Shown here one piece after another: positions 1-7,897 of a DNA stretch of 15,375 nt (position 1 is the first letter of the stretch; each line of letters starts with the position of its first letter). The notes under the pieces are model-generated. The model saw nothing but the letters and a program-made list of their open reading frames with translations, searched no databases and was not told where the DNA came from. Source of the DNA: an uncultured Eubacteriales bacterium (GTDB lineage: Bacteria > Bacillota > Clostridia > Oscillospirales > Butyricicoccaceae); contig CAKUAK010000020.1 of NCBI GenBank assembly GCA_934636325.1, positions 1-15,375 of the forward strand. The letters are read 5' to 3'. The position numbers and the translations under genes are program-made.

Positions 1-25
1 TTGATCTTTAAATACCGGTCATGCC

Positions 26-1645
26 TTAGGCGGCCTGATCGTCGGGGACCAGGTCGGAATAGGCCTGCTCGATCAGATTGACCAGCTCTTCGTAAGAGAT
101 GACCTCATCGCCGGAGGCCGGCTTGTCGAGGGGCTTGCTGCCCGTCTCGGTCAGCTTGGAGACAATCTTCATCTCTAGCGTTCCGATCTCGTCGGCCTTG
201 ATGGTGATGGTCATATCGGTATTCTTGGCGTCGCCCTTGCTCTTCATGGTCATCGACAGGACGCCCTCAAGCGCCATATCCATATTGGCCGTGATGCTCG
301 TGACGCTCTCGCCGCGGACGCTCATGGTCAGATCCATGTTAAAGGTCATGCCCGAAAGCTCTTCCTTGACGTCGCTCTCGGTGAGGGAAGGATCGACCGA
401 CATCACTGCCTTTGTAAGCTCGGCCATACCGGCCTTGCAGGAATATGTCGCCATAGAGCCCGACTTTGTGACCTTGACGCTGTCGTTGCCGAAGAGGGGC
501 TTATAGATGGCTACCAGCAGATCGGCCACCTGGTCGGGGGCCATATAGCCCATGGTCTGGCCGCGGGTGCCGTCTTCGCAGATCATGCGGATAAGGCTGC
601 CCAGTGTGAAGTCGGCGCTCTGGGTCCGGCCGAGCAGCTCGCCCATATCAAGACCCAGCTGCTGATAAAGCTCGTTTACATCTATGCCGAGCCATGCCTT
701 CTCGGGAACGAGGCCGCCGGAGAGAAGGGCGATAAGGCTGCTTCTGAGATAGAGACCGCCCTCGACATTCGAGATATATTCGACCTTGGCGCCGTTGAGG
801 GTATCGACGACCGATGTGAAGCCCTCGCCGAGAGATTCGATGGTCGACTTATAGCCGCCGAGGTCGATGCCGACCGTCAGCGTGCCCGAGCTGTTTGTGC
901 CGTCGGTCAGGCTGTCGCCCGTCAGGGTCAGCTTGAGGGGATCGAGGGCTTCCTGGCCGGCCAGAACGCCCGAAAGGGTGATCGAATCGGCCTGCTTATA
1001 ATTCTTGCCGGCTGCGGCCTGGGCCTTCATCGAGGCGGCCAGCATGGCGTTGAAGTTGGAGAAATCCTTGTCGGTCTCTTCGACAAAGGCCTCCCAGTCG
1101 ACGACATAGGCGACCTTGAGCTCGTCGCTCCATGTGACGCCGAGGCCGAGGGTCTCGCCGATAAAGCGGATGGGGACAAAGGTGCGGCCGGTGGCGGCGT
1201 CGATATAGGGCGCGACATCCATTTCGACCGTCGTGACCTCATCGCCCTTTGTATATGTCATGGTCTTGGAGCCGATGGCCAGATCCATGACCGAACCGTC
1301 CTCGAACTTTGCCTGGATCTTGCCGCTGTCATATGTGACCGAAGCTCCGAGGGCCTCGAGAACAGCGCGATAGGGGGCCTGTGTCCTGCCGTTTACAATG
1401 GCGGGCACGGCGTCGGCAAAGGTCATATACTTGCCGCCGAGCCAGATGTTGACACCCTTATAGGGCAGCTGCGCGCGGGCCTGCTCCAGCGCGATGTCGA
1501 CATAATCGTTAAAACCGGGATCGACATCGTTTCCCGATGCCGGCGGTGCGGGGGAGATGACCAGGTCACCTTCGGCCGCCAGCGCCGTCGCCGAAAGGGA
1601 CAGGGCCATTACGGCAGCCATAAGGACCGAGATAAACTTTTTCAT
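26..1645 (-). CDS. Secreted protein with copper-amine-oxidase-type stalk domain
   Basis: A 539-residue exported protein. Residues 1-23 form a classic signal peptide (KK start, hydrophobic core, ALA cleavage motif before AEG). Residues about 62-183 look like the 'copper amine oxidase N-terminal' stalk domain, a non-catalytic beta domain common in clostridial cell-surface proteins. Its two half-repeats are visible as VNGRTQAPYRAVLEALGASV and GRTFVPIRFIGETLGLGV, each followed by a beta-strand. From about residue 190 to the end the chain is rich in Thr, Ser, Met and Gly with alternating polar and hydrophobic beta-type segments, and I do not recognise it. It recalls lipoprotein-like beta sheets that bind hydrophobic ligands, but that is a guess. 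No copper-binding or amine oxidase active site is visible, so no enzyme activity should be inferred from the domain name. AAGGAGG lies 9 nt before the ATG, which fixes the start. It appears to be a single-gene unit. Its terminator would lie outside the window. Confidence 0.85.
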   Translation of the reverse strand: MKKFISVLMAAVMALSLSATALAAEGDLVISPAPPASGNDVDPGFNDYVDIALEQARAQLPYKGVNIWLGGKYMTFADAVPAIVNGRTQAPYRAVLEALGASVTYDSGKIQAKFEDGSVMDLAIGSKTMTYTKGDEVTTVEMDVAPYIDAATGRTFVPIRFIGETLGLGVTWSDELKVAYVVDWEAFVEETDKDFSNFNAMLAASMKAQAAAGKNYKQADSITLSGVLAGQEALDPLKLTLTGDSLTDGTNSSGTLTVGIDLGGYKSTIESLGEGFTSVVDTLNGAKVEYISNVEGGLYLRSSLIALLSGGLVPEKAWLGIDVNELYQQLGLDMGELLGRTQSADFTLGSLIRMICEDGTRGQTMGYMAPDQVADLLVAIYKPLFGNDSVKVTKSGSMATYSCKAGMAELTKAVMSVDPSLTESDVKEELSGMTFNMDLTMSVRGESVTSITANMDMALEGVLSMTMKSKGDAKNTDMTITIKADEIGTLEMKIVSKLTETGSKPLDKPASGDEVISYEELVNLIEQAYSDLVPDDQAA

Positions 1646-1696
1646 AGCTTCTTTCCTCCTTACTGTGTTGGGCGGGCTATATCCCCGTCTGTCTTT

Positions 1697-1725
1697 ATTT
1701 TACATCATTGTCAGACAAAACACAA
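1697..1725 (-). promoter_or_regulatory. Putative sigma-A promoter of the stalk-domain gene
   Basis: On the minus strand TTGTGT (1725-1720) and TAAAAT (1702-1697) are separated by exactly 17 bp, about 50 bp upstream of the ATG at 1645. The -35 matches the consensus weakly (3 of 6) and the -10 well (5 of 6). The surrounding A/T-rich sequence stands out from the GC-rich coding DNA. Confidence 0.45.
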
Positions 1726-1771
1726 TAATATTTGGCCGATAACCGTCCTGCGAGGCAAAAACAGTCTATAA

Positions 1772-1799
1772 AAAAAGTCTGCGCAAGCGCAGACTTTTT
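1772..1799 (-). terminator. Rho-independent terminator after the 170-residue membrane protein gene
   Basis: AGTCTGCGC and GCGCAGACT form a perfect 9-bp stem around an AA centre, extended by A:T pairs on both sides. Read on the minus strand the stem is followed by a run of Ts. It begins 7 bp past the stop codon of the gene ending at 1806. The hairpin is symmetric and could also stop plus-strand transcripts. Confidence 0.85.
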
Positions 1800-1805
1800 G
1801 AATGG

Positions 1806-2318
1806 TTATTTCTTTTTGCGGTTTTCCATTTCTTCCTTCTGCTTGCGCTTGAGGACCTGATAGGTCTCCATATCATAGACCTTGTTTTTGGTCAGATAGG
1901 CGACGGCCAGCTCGAGATCCTTATCGGCGAACAGAAGGGTTATCTCTTTTCTCAGCGCCGATACCCGCAGGCGGGTCATATCGCCCTCGCGGCTCTCGAT
2001 ATCGTAATACTTCATATCCTTATAGGGCGTGCTCCAGCCGTTTATATAGACGCCGTAATCGCTGAAGCCGTTTTTCATGGCGAATACCAGCAGACCGGCG
2101 GCGGCGACGGCGGCCATCGAGGCCAGCTGCCAGACATTGACCCCCCAATTGACCAGCATGATGACGATGCACGCGGCGACGAAAAGCCCGACGCCCAGCT
2201 TCTGTCCCGGCACGACGCCGCGGACCTTTATCTTGCGGTTGGTAAAGGCGATGGCCGAAAGCTCCCAGAGTATCATCAGCCCGGCTATGCCCAGAACGGC
2301 AACATTCATATCCTGCAT
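1806..2318 (-). CDS. Small membrane protein of unknown function (DUF5673-like tail)
   Basis: A 170-residue protein with three likely membrane helices at about residues 5-25, 41-58 and 62-82. A soluble C-terminal domain of about 75 residues follows and ends in a Lys/Glu-rich tail (RKQKEEMENRKKK). The soluble part (GFSDYGVYINGWSTPYKDMK, then short beta-strands) resembles the DUF5673/YcxB-type domain found at the C-terminus of small Firmicutes membrane proteins, whose role is unknown. I infer this from pattern, not alignment. I chose the ATG at 2318 because GGAGGA sits 6 nt upstream. The reading frame stays open to 2381 but without a comparable binding site. It has its own promoter upstream and a terminator directly after it, so it is probably monocistronic. 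Confidence 0.75.
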   Translation of the reverse strand: MQDMNVAVLGIAGLMILWELSAIAFTNRKIKVRGVVPGQKLGVGLFVAACIVIMLVNWGVNVWQLASMAAVAAAGLLVFAMKNGFSDYGVYINGWSTPYKDMKYYDIESREGDMTRLRVSALRKEITLLFADKDLELAVAYLTKNKVYDMETYQVLKRKQKEEMENRKKK

Positions 2319-2389
2319 ATATATTCCTCCCGCCGGACGTTCTCCGGCCTCTTTGGCTCTCCGCGCCGGGGCGCGGGGCATATGAACAG

Positions 2390-2418
2390 ATTATACCACA
2401 AAGCCCCATTCATTACAA
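2390..2418 (-). promoter_or_regulatory. Promoter of the 170-residue membrane protein gene
   Basis: On the minus strand TTGTAA (2418-2413) and TATAAT (2395-2390) are 17 bp apart, with TGG just before the -10 (extended -10 type). The -35 overlaps the stop codon of the upstream pseudouridine synthase gene. The leader that follows is GC-rich and can form two short hairpins (CCGCGC/GCGCGG at 2361-2376, and GCCGG/CCGGC close to the ribosome binding site). Confidence 0.65.
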
Positions 2419-3297
2419 ATCAACAAACTGTGAAAAGCAGGGCGGGGGAGGGGTCTCTTCGTGTACCCTGCGGTCGGGCAGGATGATATCTATGCTGCGG
2501 GAATGCAGCGCCACCCGGTCGAAGCCGGGAAGCTCCTCGCCGTACATGAAATCCCCGGCCAGCGGACAGCCGATGTGGGCCATATGCACCCTTATCTGAT
2601 GGGTGCGCCCGGTCTCGAGCTCGAGCTCGACCAGCGAATACCGCCCGTTGGAGGCGGCCGTCCGATAGTGGGTGACGGCATGCTGCCCGCCGGGTGCGAC
2701 GCACCGCTTTATGCCATAGCCCTCGCACCGGCCGATGGGGGCGTCGATCGTACCCGACGGGGGCTGCGGCACGCCGAGGCAGACGGCATAATAGCTGCGC
2801 CTGATATCGCCCCGATCAAGGGCCGCGCCCAGCAGGGCGGCCGAGTATTTGGTCTTTGCGACACACATAAGGCCGCTGGTGCCCCGGTCGAGGCGGTTTA
2901 TGGCGTGGAAAACGATGCTCTCGCCCCGCCTCCGGAACATACCGGCGATATAATTGGCCAGCGTGCCGTAAGGGTGCCCCGGCGACGGATGGACGGCCAT
3001 GCCGCCCGGCTTATCGACAACGAGCATGAGCTCGTCCTCATAGGCGACCTCGACCGTCCCGTCCTGGGGGATGATATTCTCCGACCCCATGTCCCGCCCG
3101 CAGGCCAGCGATATGACCTGGCCCGCCGACGGCAGGGCGTTTGTATAGGCCTCCCGCCCGTCGAGCAGTATGCCCCCCGGTATCCATTTTATCTGACGCA
3201 GAAGAGAGGCTGACACGGCCATCCTCTGCCGTGCCAGCCTGCCGAGGGAAAGGCCCTCGTCCTCTTTTTTGACTGTATAGGTTATACGCCCGTCCAT
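2413..3297 (-). CDS. RluA-family RNA pseudouridine synthase
   Basis: A 294-residue enzyme that converts specific uridines in rRNA (or tRNA) to pseudouridine in the cytoplasm. An S4-like RNA-binding region occupies about residues 12-66. The catalytic domain follows and starts at YEDELMLVVDKPGGMAVHPS. The family signature HAINRLDRGTSGLMCVAKT places the catalytic aspartate at residue 137. The motif GRTHQIRVHMAHIGCPLAGD, typical of RluA/RluC/RluD, lies near residue 230. Length and domain order are normal for the family. Clostridial genomes carry several paralogues, so the target nucleotide cannot be assigned from sequence. The start codon overlaps the stop of the upstream peptidase by one base (TAATG) and has no strong ribosome binding site, which suggests translational coupling and a shared transcript. 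Confidence 0.93.
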   Translation of the reverse strand: MDGRITYTVKKEDEGLSLGRLARQRMAVSASLLRQIKWIPGGILLDGREAYTNALPSAGQVISLACGRDMGSENIIPQDGTVEVAYEDELMLVVDKPGGMAVHPSPGHPYGTLANYIAGMFRRRGESIVFHAINRLDRGTSGLMCVAKTKYSAALLGAALDRGDIRRSYYAVCLGVPQPPSGTIDAPIGRCEGYGIKRCVAPGGQHAVTHYRTAASNGRYSLVELELETGRTHQIRVHMAHIGCPLAGDFMYGEELPGFDRVALHSRSIDIILPDRRVHEETPPPPCFSQFVDL

Positions 3298-5552
3298 TAA
3301 AGGTTCTTTGCGAAATACTCCAGCACGCGGCGGCGGTAATAATCGCTCTCGCGCAGCGTGTGGTGCATGTTGGGCATTATCAGCATGTCGAAATCCTTGT
3401 CGGCCTTGATGAGGGCGTCGACGACGCGCAGGGTCGAGGCCGGATGGACGTTGTCGTCCAGCTCGCCGTGGATGAGCAGCAGCTTGCCCTCCAGCTTATC
3501 GACGTTGTACTCGGCGTTCTGGGCCTCCCAGAGATCGCGGTCGAACTTACCCATATAGCGCTCCGACCATTCGGCCGAATAGATCTCCTGGGCATGGTTG
3601 CCGCCGGTCGAAACGCCGACCTTATATATCTCGGGATGGTCGACCAGGCAGTGGAGGGTGGCGAAGCCGCCGCCCGAGTGACCCCAGACGCCGATCCTGT
3701 CGCGGTCGATGAAGGGATAATCGCGGCAGAGCTGTTCAAGGACGGCCGCATGGTCGGCCAGGCCGGCGCAGTCGCCCATATTGTTATAGCAATAGTCATG
3801 ATAGGCCTTGCCGCGCAGGGGGGTGCCGCGGCCGTCGATGATGACCGTTATGAAGCCCATATCGGAGAAGCAGGGGGTGAAGCCGAGGGTGTTCAATGTC
3901 TCGGCAAAGGTTTGGGGCGCGCGGGTCGTCTGGTTGCCGCCGTAATAATACTCGGTGACCGGGTATTTCTTTGTACCGTCAAAGCCCTTGGGCAGGAACA
4001 TGACGCCGTAAACATCGGTCTGGCCGTCGGCCGCCAGCGCCCTGAAGGGTATCGGATAGGTGAACCCGATCTTTTCGAGCCTTGTGACGTCGGCCTCGCA
4101 GAGAGTGCCGATGGGGCTGCCGTCGGTGATGTCGAAGATGCGGTGGGCCGGGGGATTGTCATAGGCCGAGATCGACGCGACGAAATAGACCCCCTCGGGG
4201 GCGAAGAAGGCGTTATGGTCGCCCTTTTCGTGGCTCATCAGCTTGACCTCGAGGCTGTCGAGGTCGACATTATAGATATATCTCTGATAGATATTGACAT
4301 TAGGCTCTCTGCCCGAGGCCGAATAATAGAGTATGTTCTTCTCGTCGTCGAGATAGAGCAGCTGGCGGACGCAGCAGTCGGTGTCGGTCAGGCGGCGGCA
4401 CTCGGCCGTGTCGAGATCGTAATCATAGATATCGAACTGGCCCTCGCGCTCGCTGAGCCAGAAGAGCTTATTGAGCTTTTCGGATATGACAAAGGTCTTG
4501 GCCGAAAAATCCGATGTGTCGGGCGAGCCGGCATTGAGGATATGGTGATGGTCGAAGAAAAGGAAGGTATCGGAGGTCTCTGTAAAGAGCAGCCTTGCCG
4601 AGCAGGTCAGCGGGTCGATGACATATATATCGGCCCTGGTGCAGCCGCGGTCCATGACATAGCAGGCGCCGATATTGCCCTCTTCCGACCACTCCATCAT
4701 CGACAGGCGGCCGTTTATCGGCGCGCCGAAGGACATATATGTCTGGGGCACGTCGATATTCCTGAGCTGGTTATTCTCGACATCATACATCATGAACTGT
4801 GCCGTTGCGACATGCTCGTCGCCGGGCAGCGCGTATTTATATGTATAAACGACCGGTCGGACGGCCTTTTTGCCCTCGGGCACGCTCCGGACAAGGGTAT
4901 AATCCTCTACCTCGCTGAAATCGAGGAGATATGTGAAGAACCGCTTGCTGTCGGGCGACCATCTGACGCCGGTGGGGCGCTTGACCCCGGCAAGGCGGTC
5001 GGCGATATAGCCCGAAGAGCCCTGATAGCGTATGCCGTAGCCGCGGTCGGCGCTGCCGTCCTGGGTCAGGCGTGTCGTCTCCATCGAGGGCAGCTTGACA
5101 AGATAAAGGTCGCCGTCGCCCTCGTATACGGCCTTTTTGCCGTCGGGCGAAATGACGGCGTTCTGGGGCAGGGCGGGGATAAGGCGGGCCAGGGCCTTGC
5201 CGTCATAGAGCCAGCGGGACTTGTCCTTGAGGGAGAATACAAAGGCGTTGAGCTTTGTCACCTTCTCGGGAATGACGGCCAGGTCGTCGGCATCGAAGCT
5301 CATGCCGGTCTCTTTTTCCAGCAGCCCGGCAAGGTGGCTGTGGTCGAACAGCTCGCGCTGCTCGCCGCAGGTCAGGTCGACGAAGGTGAAGCGTTTGATC
5401 TTCTTTCCCTCGTCATTTATGCTCTCGCGCTTATAAAGAAAAGCGCCGTATCTTACGAAATAGGGATGGAAAGCGACGTTGGTCACCAGCGGCTCCATGC
5501 GTTCGGGGGTAAAGCGCAGGGCGCTGTCTATGCGTTCTCTAAGCTCGTCCAT
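3297..5552 (-). CDS. S9 family peptidase, dipeptidyl peptidase IV-like
   Basis: A 751-residue serine peptidase expected to release dipeptides from the N-terminus of peptides, often after proline. Residues about 40-490 form a beta-propeller of the DPP IV N-terminal type (for example VRWSPDSKRFFTYLLDFSEV and the LFWLSEREGQFDIYDYDLDT segment). The C-terminal alpha/beta hydrolase domain carries the nucleophile in GVWGHSGGGFATL (Ser626), the acid in HGELDDNVHP (about Asp699) and the histidine in NMHHTLRESDYY (His730 or His731), so the triad is complete. There is no signal peptide or N-terminal membrane anchor, so it should be cytoplasmic, consistent with use of imported peptides. GGAGG lies 6 nt before the ATG. 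It is first in an operon with the pseudouridine synthase. Substrate specificity within S9 is not certain. Confidence 0.92.
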   Translation of the reverse strand: MDELRERIDSALRFTPERMEPLVTNVAFHPYFVRYGAFLYKRESINDEGKKIKRFTFVDLTCGEQRELFDHSHLAGLLEKETGMSFDADDLAVIPEKVTKLNAFVFSLKDKSRWLYDGKALARLIPALPQNAVISPDGKKAVYEGDGDLYLVKLPSMETTRLTQDGSADRGYGIRYQGSSGYIADRLAGVKRPTGVRWSPDSKRFFTYLLDFSEVEDYTLVRSVPEGKKAVRPVVYTYKYALPGDEHVATAQFMMYDVENNQLRNIDVPQTYMSFGAPINGRLSMMEWSEEGNIGACYVMDRGCTRADIYVIDPLTCSARLLFTETSDTFLFFDHHHILNAGSPDTSDFSAKTFVISEKLNKLFWLSEREGQFDIYDYDLDTAECRRLTDTDCCVRQLLYLDDEKNILYYSASGREPNVNIYQRYIYNVDLDSLEVKLMSHEKGDHNAFFAPEGVYFVASISAYDNPPAHRIFDITDGSPIGTLCEADVTRLEKIGFTYPIPFRALAADGQTDVYGVMFLPKGFDGTKKYPVTEYYYGGNQTTRAPQTFAETLNTLGFTPCFSDMGFITVIIDGRGTPLRGKAYHDYCYNNMGDCAGLADHAAVLEQLCRDYPFIDRDRIGVWGHSGGGFATLHCLVDHPEIYKVGVSTGGNHAQEIYSAEWSERYMGKFDRDLWEAQNAEYNVDKLEGKLLLIHGELDDNVHPASTLRVVDALIKADKDFDMLIMPNMHHTLRESDYYRRRVLEYFAKNL

Positions 5553-5584
5553 GTTCGACCTCCATTAAGGTTATTGATGTCTCT

Positions 5585-5613
5585 ATTTTACACCACCGGC
5601 GGCCATTAGGCAA
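5585..5613 (-). promoter_or_regulatory. Promoter of the peptidase - pseudouridine synthase operon
   Basis: On the minus strand TTGCCT (5613-5608) and TAAAAT (5590-5585) are 17 bp apart, 33 bp upstream of the ATG. This is a good sigma-A type match in a short A/T-rich island. Confidence 0.55.
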
Positions 5614-5721
5614 CACAGGGTGAGGGCCGGGAAAGATGCACAAAAAACAGACGCGGAAATATACGGCTTCCACAAAAATAATTTTCTCTGTGAAAAAATG
5701 TCCAATATCGGCCTTCTCCAT

Positions 5722-5727
5722 CGTCTA
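5722..5727 (+). promoter_or_regulatory. Candidate ECF-type -10 element of the sigma factor operon
   Basis: CGTCTA, followed by TATAGG, lies 28 bp before the sigma factor ATG. CGTC/CGTCTA is the known -10 core for several Firmicutes ECF sigma factors, and such operons are usually autoregulated. The spaced -35 position (about 5698-5705, TGTCCAA) does not match the usual AAC core well, so this is tentative. Confidence 0.3.
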
Positions 5728-5755
5728 TATAGGCAAAGGGAAGGGGTGAGACGCC

Positions 5756-6247
5756 ATGAAGCCGGGAAGGGACGAAAAGCCCGAGGCCGTATACAGAGCC
5801 TGCCGCGGAAGGATGTATCAGGCGGCCTATCGCATACTGCGCGACCCGGCCGAGGCCGAGGACGCCGTACATGAGGGCTTTATAAGCATGCTGCCCTTTC
5901 TCGACCGCGTGGACGACCCCGATTCCCCCCGGACGCTGGCCTTTGCCGCCGCCGCGGCCGAGAGCCGCGCCATCGACATCTACCGCAAGCGCTCACGCGG
6001 CGGGCTGGTGCCCTTTGACGACGCCATAGCGGTATCGGCGCCCTCCTCCGACGGCAGCATATCCGAGACGATAGCCGCCCTGCCCGGCGAGAGCCGGAGG
6101 CTGCTGCTCCTGCGCTATGACGTCGGGCTCAAGGTGGCCGAGATAGCCCGCCTGACCGGAAAGAGCTATCACGCCGTATACAAGGGCATCGAGCGCGCCA
6201 AGGCGCGCCTTGCCGAAGAGCTTTCGAAAGGAGGCATCGACATATGA
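5756..6247 (+). CDS. ECF-type RNA polymerase sigma factor
   Basis: A 163-residue sigma-70 family protein of the short extracytoplasmic-function class that redirects RNA polymerase to a small regulon. Region 2 covers about residues 11-80 (core binding and -10 recognition, including YRILRDPAEAEDAVHEGFIS and RAIDIYRKRSR). Region 4 covers about residues 101-157 with the helix-turn-helix LKVAEIARLTGKSYHAVYKG, which reads the -35. Regions 1.1 and 3 are absent, as usual for ECF factors. Region 2 is Ala-rich and its helix is somewhat degenerate but the full length is there. The ATG is preceded by AAGGGGTGAG. The last codons overlap the next gene by 4 bp (ATGA), so the two are translationally coupled, the classic arrangement for a sigma factor and its membrane anti-sigma partner. 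Its target genes probably include its own operon. Confidence 0.92.
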   Translation: MKPGRDEKPEAVYRACRGRMYQAAYRILRDPAEAEDAVHEGFISMLPFLDRVDDPDSPRTLAFAAAAAESRAIDIYRKRSRGGLVPFDDAIAVSAPSSDGSISETIAALPGESRRLLLLRYDVGLKVAEIARLTGKSYHAVYKGIERAKARLAEELSKGGIDI

Positions 6248-6933
6248 AGCTGACCGACGACCTTATCCGCGCCAATATATCGGGGGCCCGGGACAGCTGG
6301 CTTTCCTCCATGACATCCGAAGAGGAACACGATTTTTCCCCGGCCTTTGAGGAGAAAATGACCCGGCTGCTGCGCCGGGAGAGGCTGAAGCTCATGGCCC
6401 TTCGTGTCATGAGGGATCTGGCCGCTTCCTGCGCCATGATATTCATTCTCTGCGCCGTTATATTCCCCTCGGCGGCCGACCCCTCGCCCTCGGTCGACAT
6501 CGACATCCGCATGTACTCCGACCGCTATGAGGTCCGCATGACCATCGAGCAGGAGGATTACGAAGCCCCATCCCGCCATGTCGGGCTCGGATATCTGACC
6601 GACGGTCTTGAATATACCTATGCCGAACAGGATCAATACGGCTACCGCGCCCTTTTGGAGCTCGACACCGGGTCGGACTACACCGGCAAGAGCGTCTATA
6701 TCGAGGGGGCGGGGCTGGGACGCAGCTATCGCCAGACCTACCACGCCGTGACCGATCCATATAACCCCATCGTCGAGGATGTGACCGTCTCGGGGCAGCC
6801 GGCAAAGCTGATAATCATGGGCGGCCAGTCGGAGCTGCTCTGGTCGGTCGGCAACTGGGCCTTCCGCCTTTTCGGCACCCGCATGAACCGCGAAGAGATG
6901 ATAAAGATCGCCGAAGGCGTGTATCTTTATTGA
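6244..6933 (+). CDS. DUF4367-like membrane protein, probable anti-sigma factor or envelope sensor
   Basis: A 229-residue single-pass protein. Residues 1-55 are cytoplasmic, acidic then basic (RLLRRERLKLMALRVMRD), and could bind the sigma factor. About 56-77 form one membrane helix. The rest would lie outside the membrane. The C-terminal 110 residues match the pattern of DUF4367 domains seen in ECF-linked proteins of Clostridia: a beta-rich stretch, then VSGQPAKLIIMGGQSELLW, and the closing MNREEMIKIAEGVYL. I see no ZAS-type zinc motif (HxxxCxxC). The start overlaps the sigma gene by 4 bp and the two are certainly co-translated. The role as anti-sigma factor is inferred from topology and position and is not proven by any motif. 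Confidence 0.75.
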   Translation: MKLTDDLIRANISGARDSWLSSMTSEEEHDFSPAFEEKMTRLLRRERLKLMALRVMRDLAASCAMIFILCAVIFPSAADPSPSVDIDIRMYSDRYEVRMTIEQEDYEAPSRHVGLGYLTDGLEYTYAEQDQYGYRALLELDTGSDYTGKSVYIEGAGLGRSYRQTYHAVTDPYNPIVEDVTVSGQPAKLIIMGGQSELLWSVGNWAFRLFGTRMNREEMIKIAEGVYLY

Positions 6934-6956
6934 CATATCGGAAAGGAGATATTAAC

Positions 6957-7391
6957 ATGGTAAAAAAAGCCTTTTATGCCTTCACCGTGCTGCTGGTCCT
7001 GCTTTTTATAGTTCTCGGCTTCTTCCGGGTGCAGGCTTCCTTCGAGTTCAGGGCGTTGGAGTTCCGCGAGGAAGGGGCGTCGCTTGAAAAATACACAAGA
7101 CTGTCGGAGATATGGAAGCTGTTTTATAAGATCATCCCCTATTTCTGCGCCGTCCATCCCTTCTTTGCCCTCGCCGTGTGGCTGACCTGTCAGGGTTCTT
7201 TCAAAACGACGGCCATACCGACCCTTCTGGCCGCGGCGGTCATCGCGGCGCTGGGATATTCGGTGCCCTACATCACCGGCCACCGCATGGGAAACGGCAA
7301 CATCAATCTGTTTTTCTTCTTCTGCCTGCTGCCCTACTTCGAGGCCCTTGCCGTGAGCCTCATCCTCGGCAAGGTGACCCACAGGATATAG
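6957..7391 (+). CDS. Polytopic membrane protein of unknown function (ECF operon)
   Basis: A 144-residue, very hydrophobic protein with four predicted membrane helices at about residues 6-24, 57-78, 85-106 and 117-137. A short charged segment (FEFRALEFREEGASLEKYTR) lies between helices 1 and 2. The frame extends upstream to a TTG at 6930, but AAGGAG lies 8 nt before the ATG at 6957, so that start is chosen. I recognise no domain. It is third in the sigma factor operon, 23 bp after the DUF4367-like gene and 17 bp before the next start, so it is likely part of the same envelope-response module. Confidence 0.75.
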   Translation: MVKKAFYAFTVLLVLLFIVLGFFRVQASFEFRALEFREEGASLEKYTRLSEIWKLFYKIIPYFCAVHPFFALAVWLTCQGSFKTTAIPTLLAAAVIAALGYSVPYITGHRMGNGNINLFFFFCLLPYFEALAVSLILGKVTHRI

Positions 7392-7408
7392 CGAAAGGAG
7401 GGGCTGCC

Positions 7409-7891
7409 GTGGAAATGACATACTGCCCGCCGGGGCGCAGGTTCCGCGTCCCGACCTCGGCCATCATAGCCGCGCTGGCGCTGGCCGCCTTTATATTCTC
7501 ATCAGCCGCCTTCCATGTGCTGGATGGGCGCGACGCCGGGTATATCCCTGTCGATAAGACCTGCCGCGCCGGGGCGGCGACGATCGACGCATGGCTGCTG
7601 ACCCCACATTTCTGGGCCTCCTTCGGCCAGATGGACTATCAGAAGATACAGCGCCTTGAAAACGGCGTCTGGGTCGACATGGCGGCCCTCTTCGAGGTCC
7701 CTGAGGACGGCCCCCATCACAGCTCGACCGGCGACACGGTGCGCCTCGGCAGCCGCTATACCTTTGCCTTTTACGAGTACACCGGCCCGGAAGGGCTGTC
7801 CCCCGGCTCTTACCGCATCGCCGTTTGGCTCTCGACCGACCTGCTGCGGTCAAAAGGCTTTCAGGCATGGTGCAGCTTCACGATCGAATAA
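7409..7891 (+). CDS. Membrane-anchored Ig-like protein of unknown function (ECF operon)
   Basis: A 160-residue protein with one N-terminal membrane helix or uncleaved signal anchor at about residues 16-36 and an extracytoplasmic domain. The end of that domain (QKIQRLENGVWVDM, then SPGSYRIAVWLSTDL and a final beta-strand) resembles the short bacterial Ig-like fold in which 'GkW' and 'pGkYRi' motifs are conserved. That assignment is by pattern only. Start choice: AAAGGAGG at 7394-7401 is 7 nt before GTG at 7409 and 13 nt before the ATG at 7415, so GTG is preferred. The frame stays open much further upstream, but inside the preceding gene and without a ribosome binding site. It is last in the four-gene operon, followed directly by a terminator. 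Confidence 0.75.
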   Translation: MEMTYCPPGRRFRVPTSAIIAALALAAFIFSSAAFHVLDGRDAGYIPVDKTCRAGAATIDAWLLTPHFWASFGQMDYQKIQRLENGVWVDMAALFEVPEDGPHHSSTGDTVRLGSRYTFAFYEYTGPEGLSPGSYRIAVWLSTDLLRSKGFQAWCSFTIE

Positions 7892-7897
7892 TAAAGA

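Noticed and set aside
3360..5609. Open frame of about 750 codons on the plus strand opposite the S9 peptidase
   Set aside because: In register with the peptidase codons and explained by the same codon avoidance. It has no ribosome binding site and no recognisable domain.
7178..7408. Upstream extension of the Ig-like protein gene
   Set aside because: It overlaps the preceding membrane protein gene in another frame. The GTG at 7409 has a near-perfect ribosome binding site.
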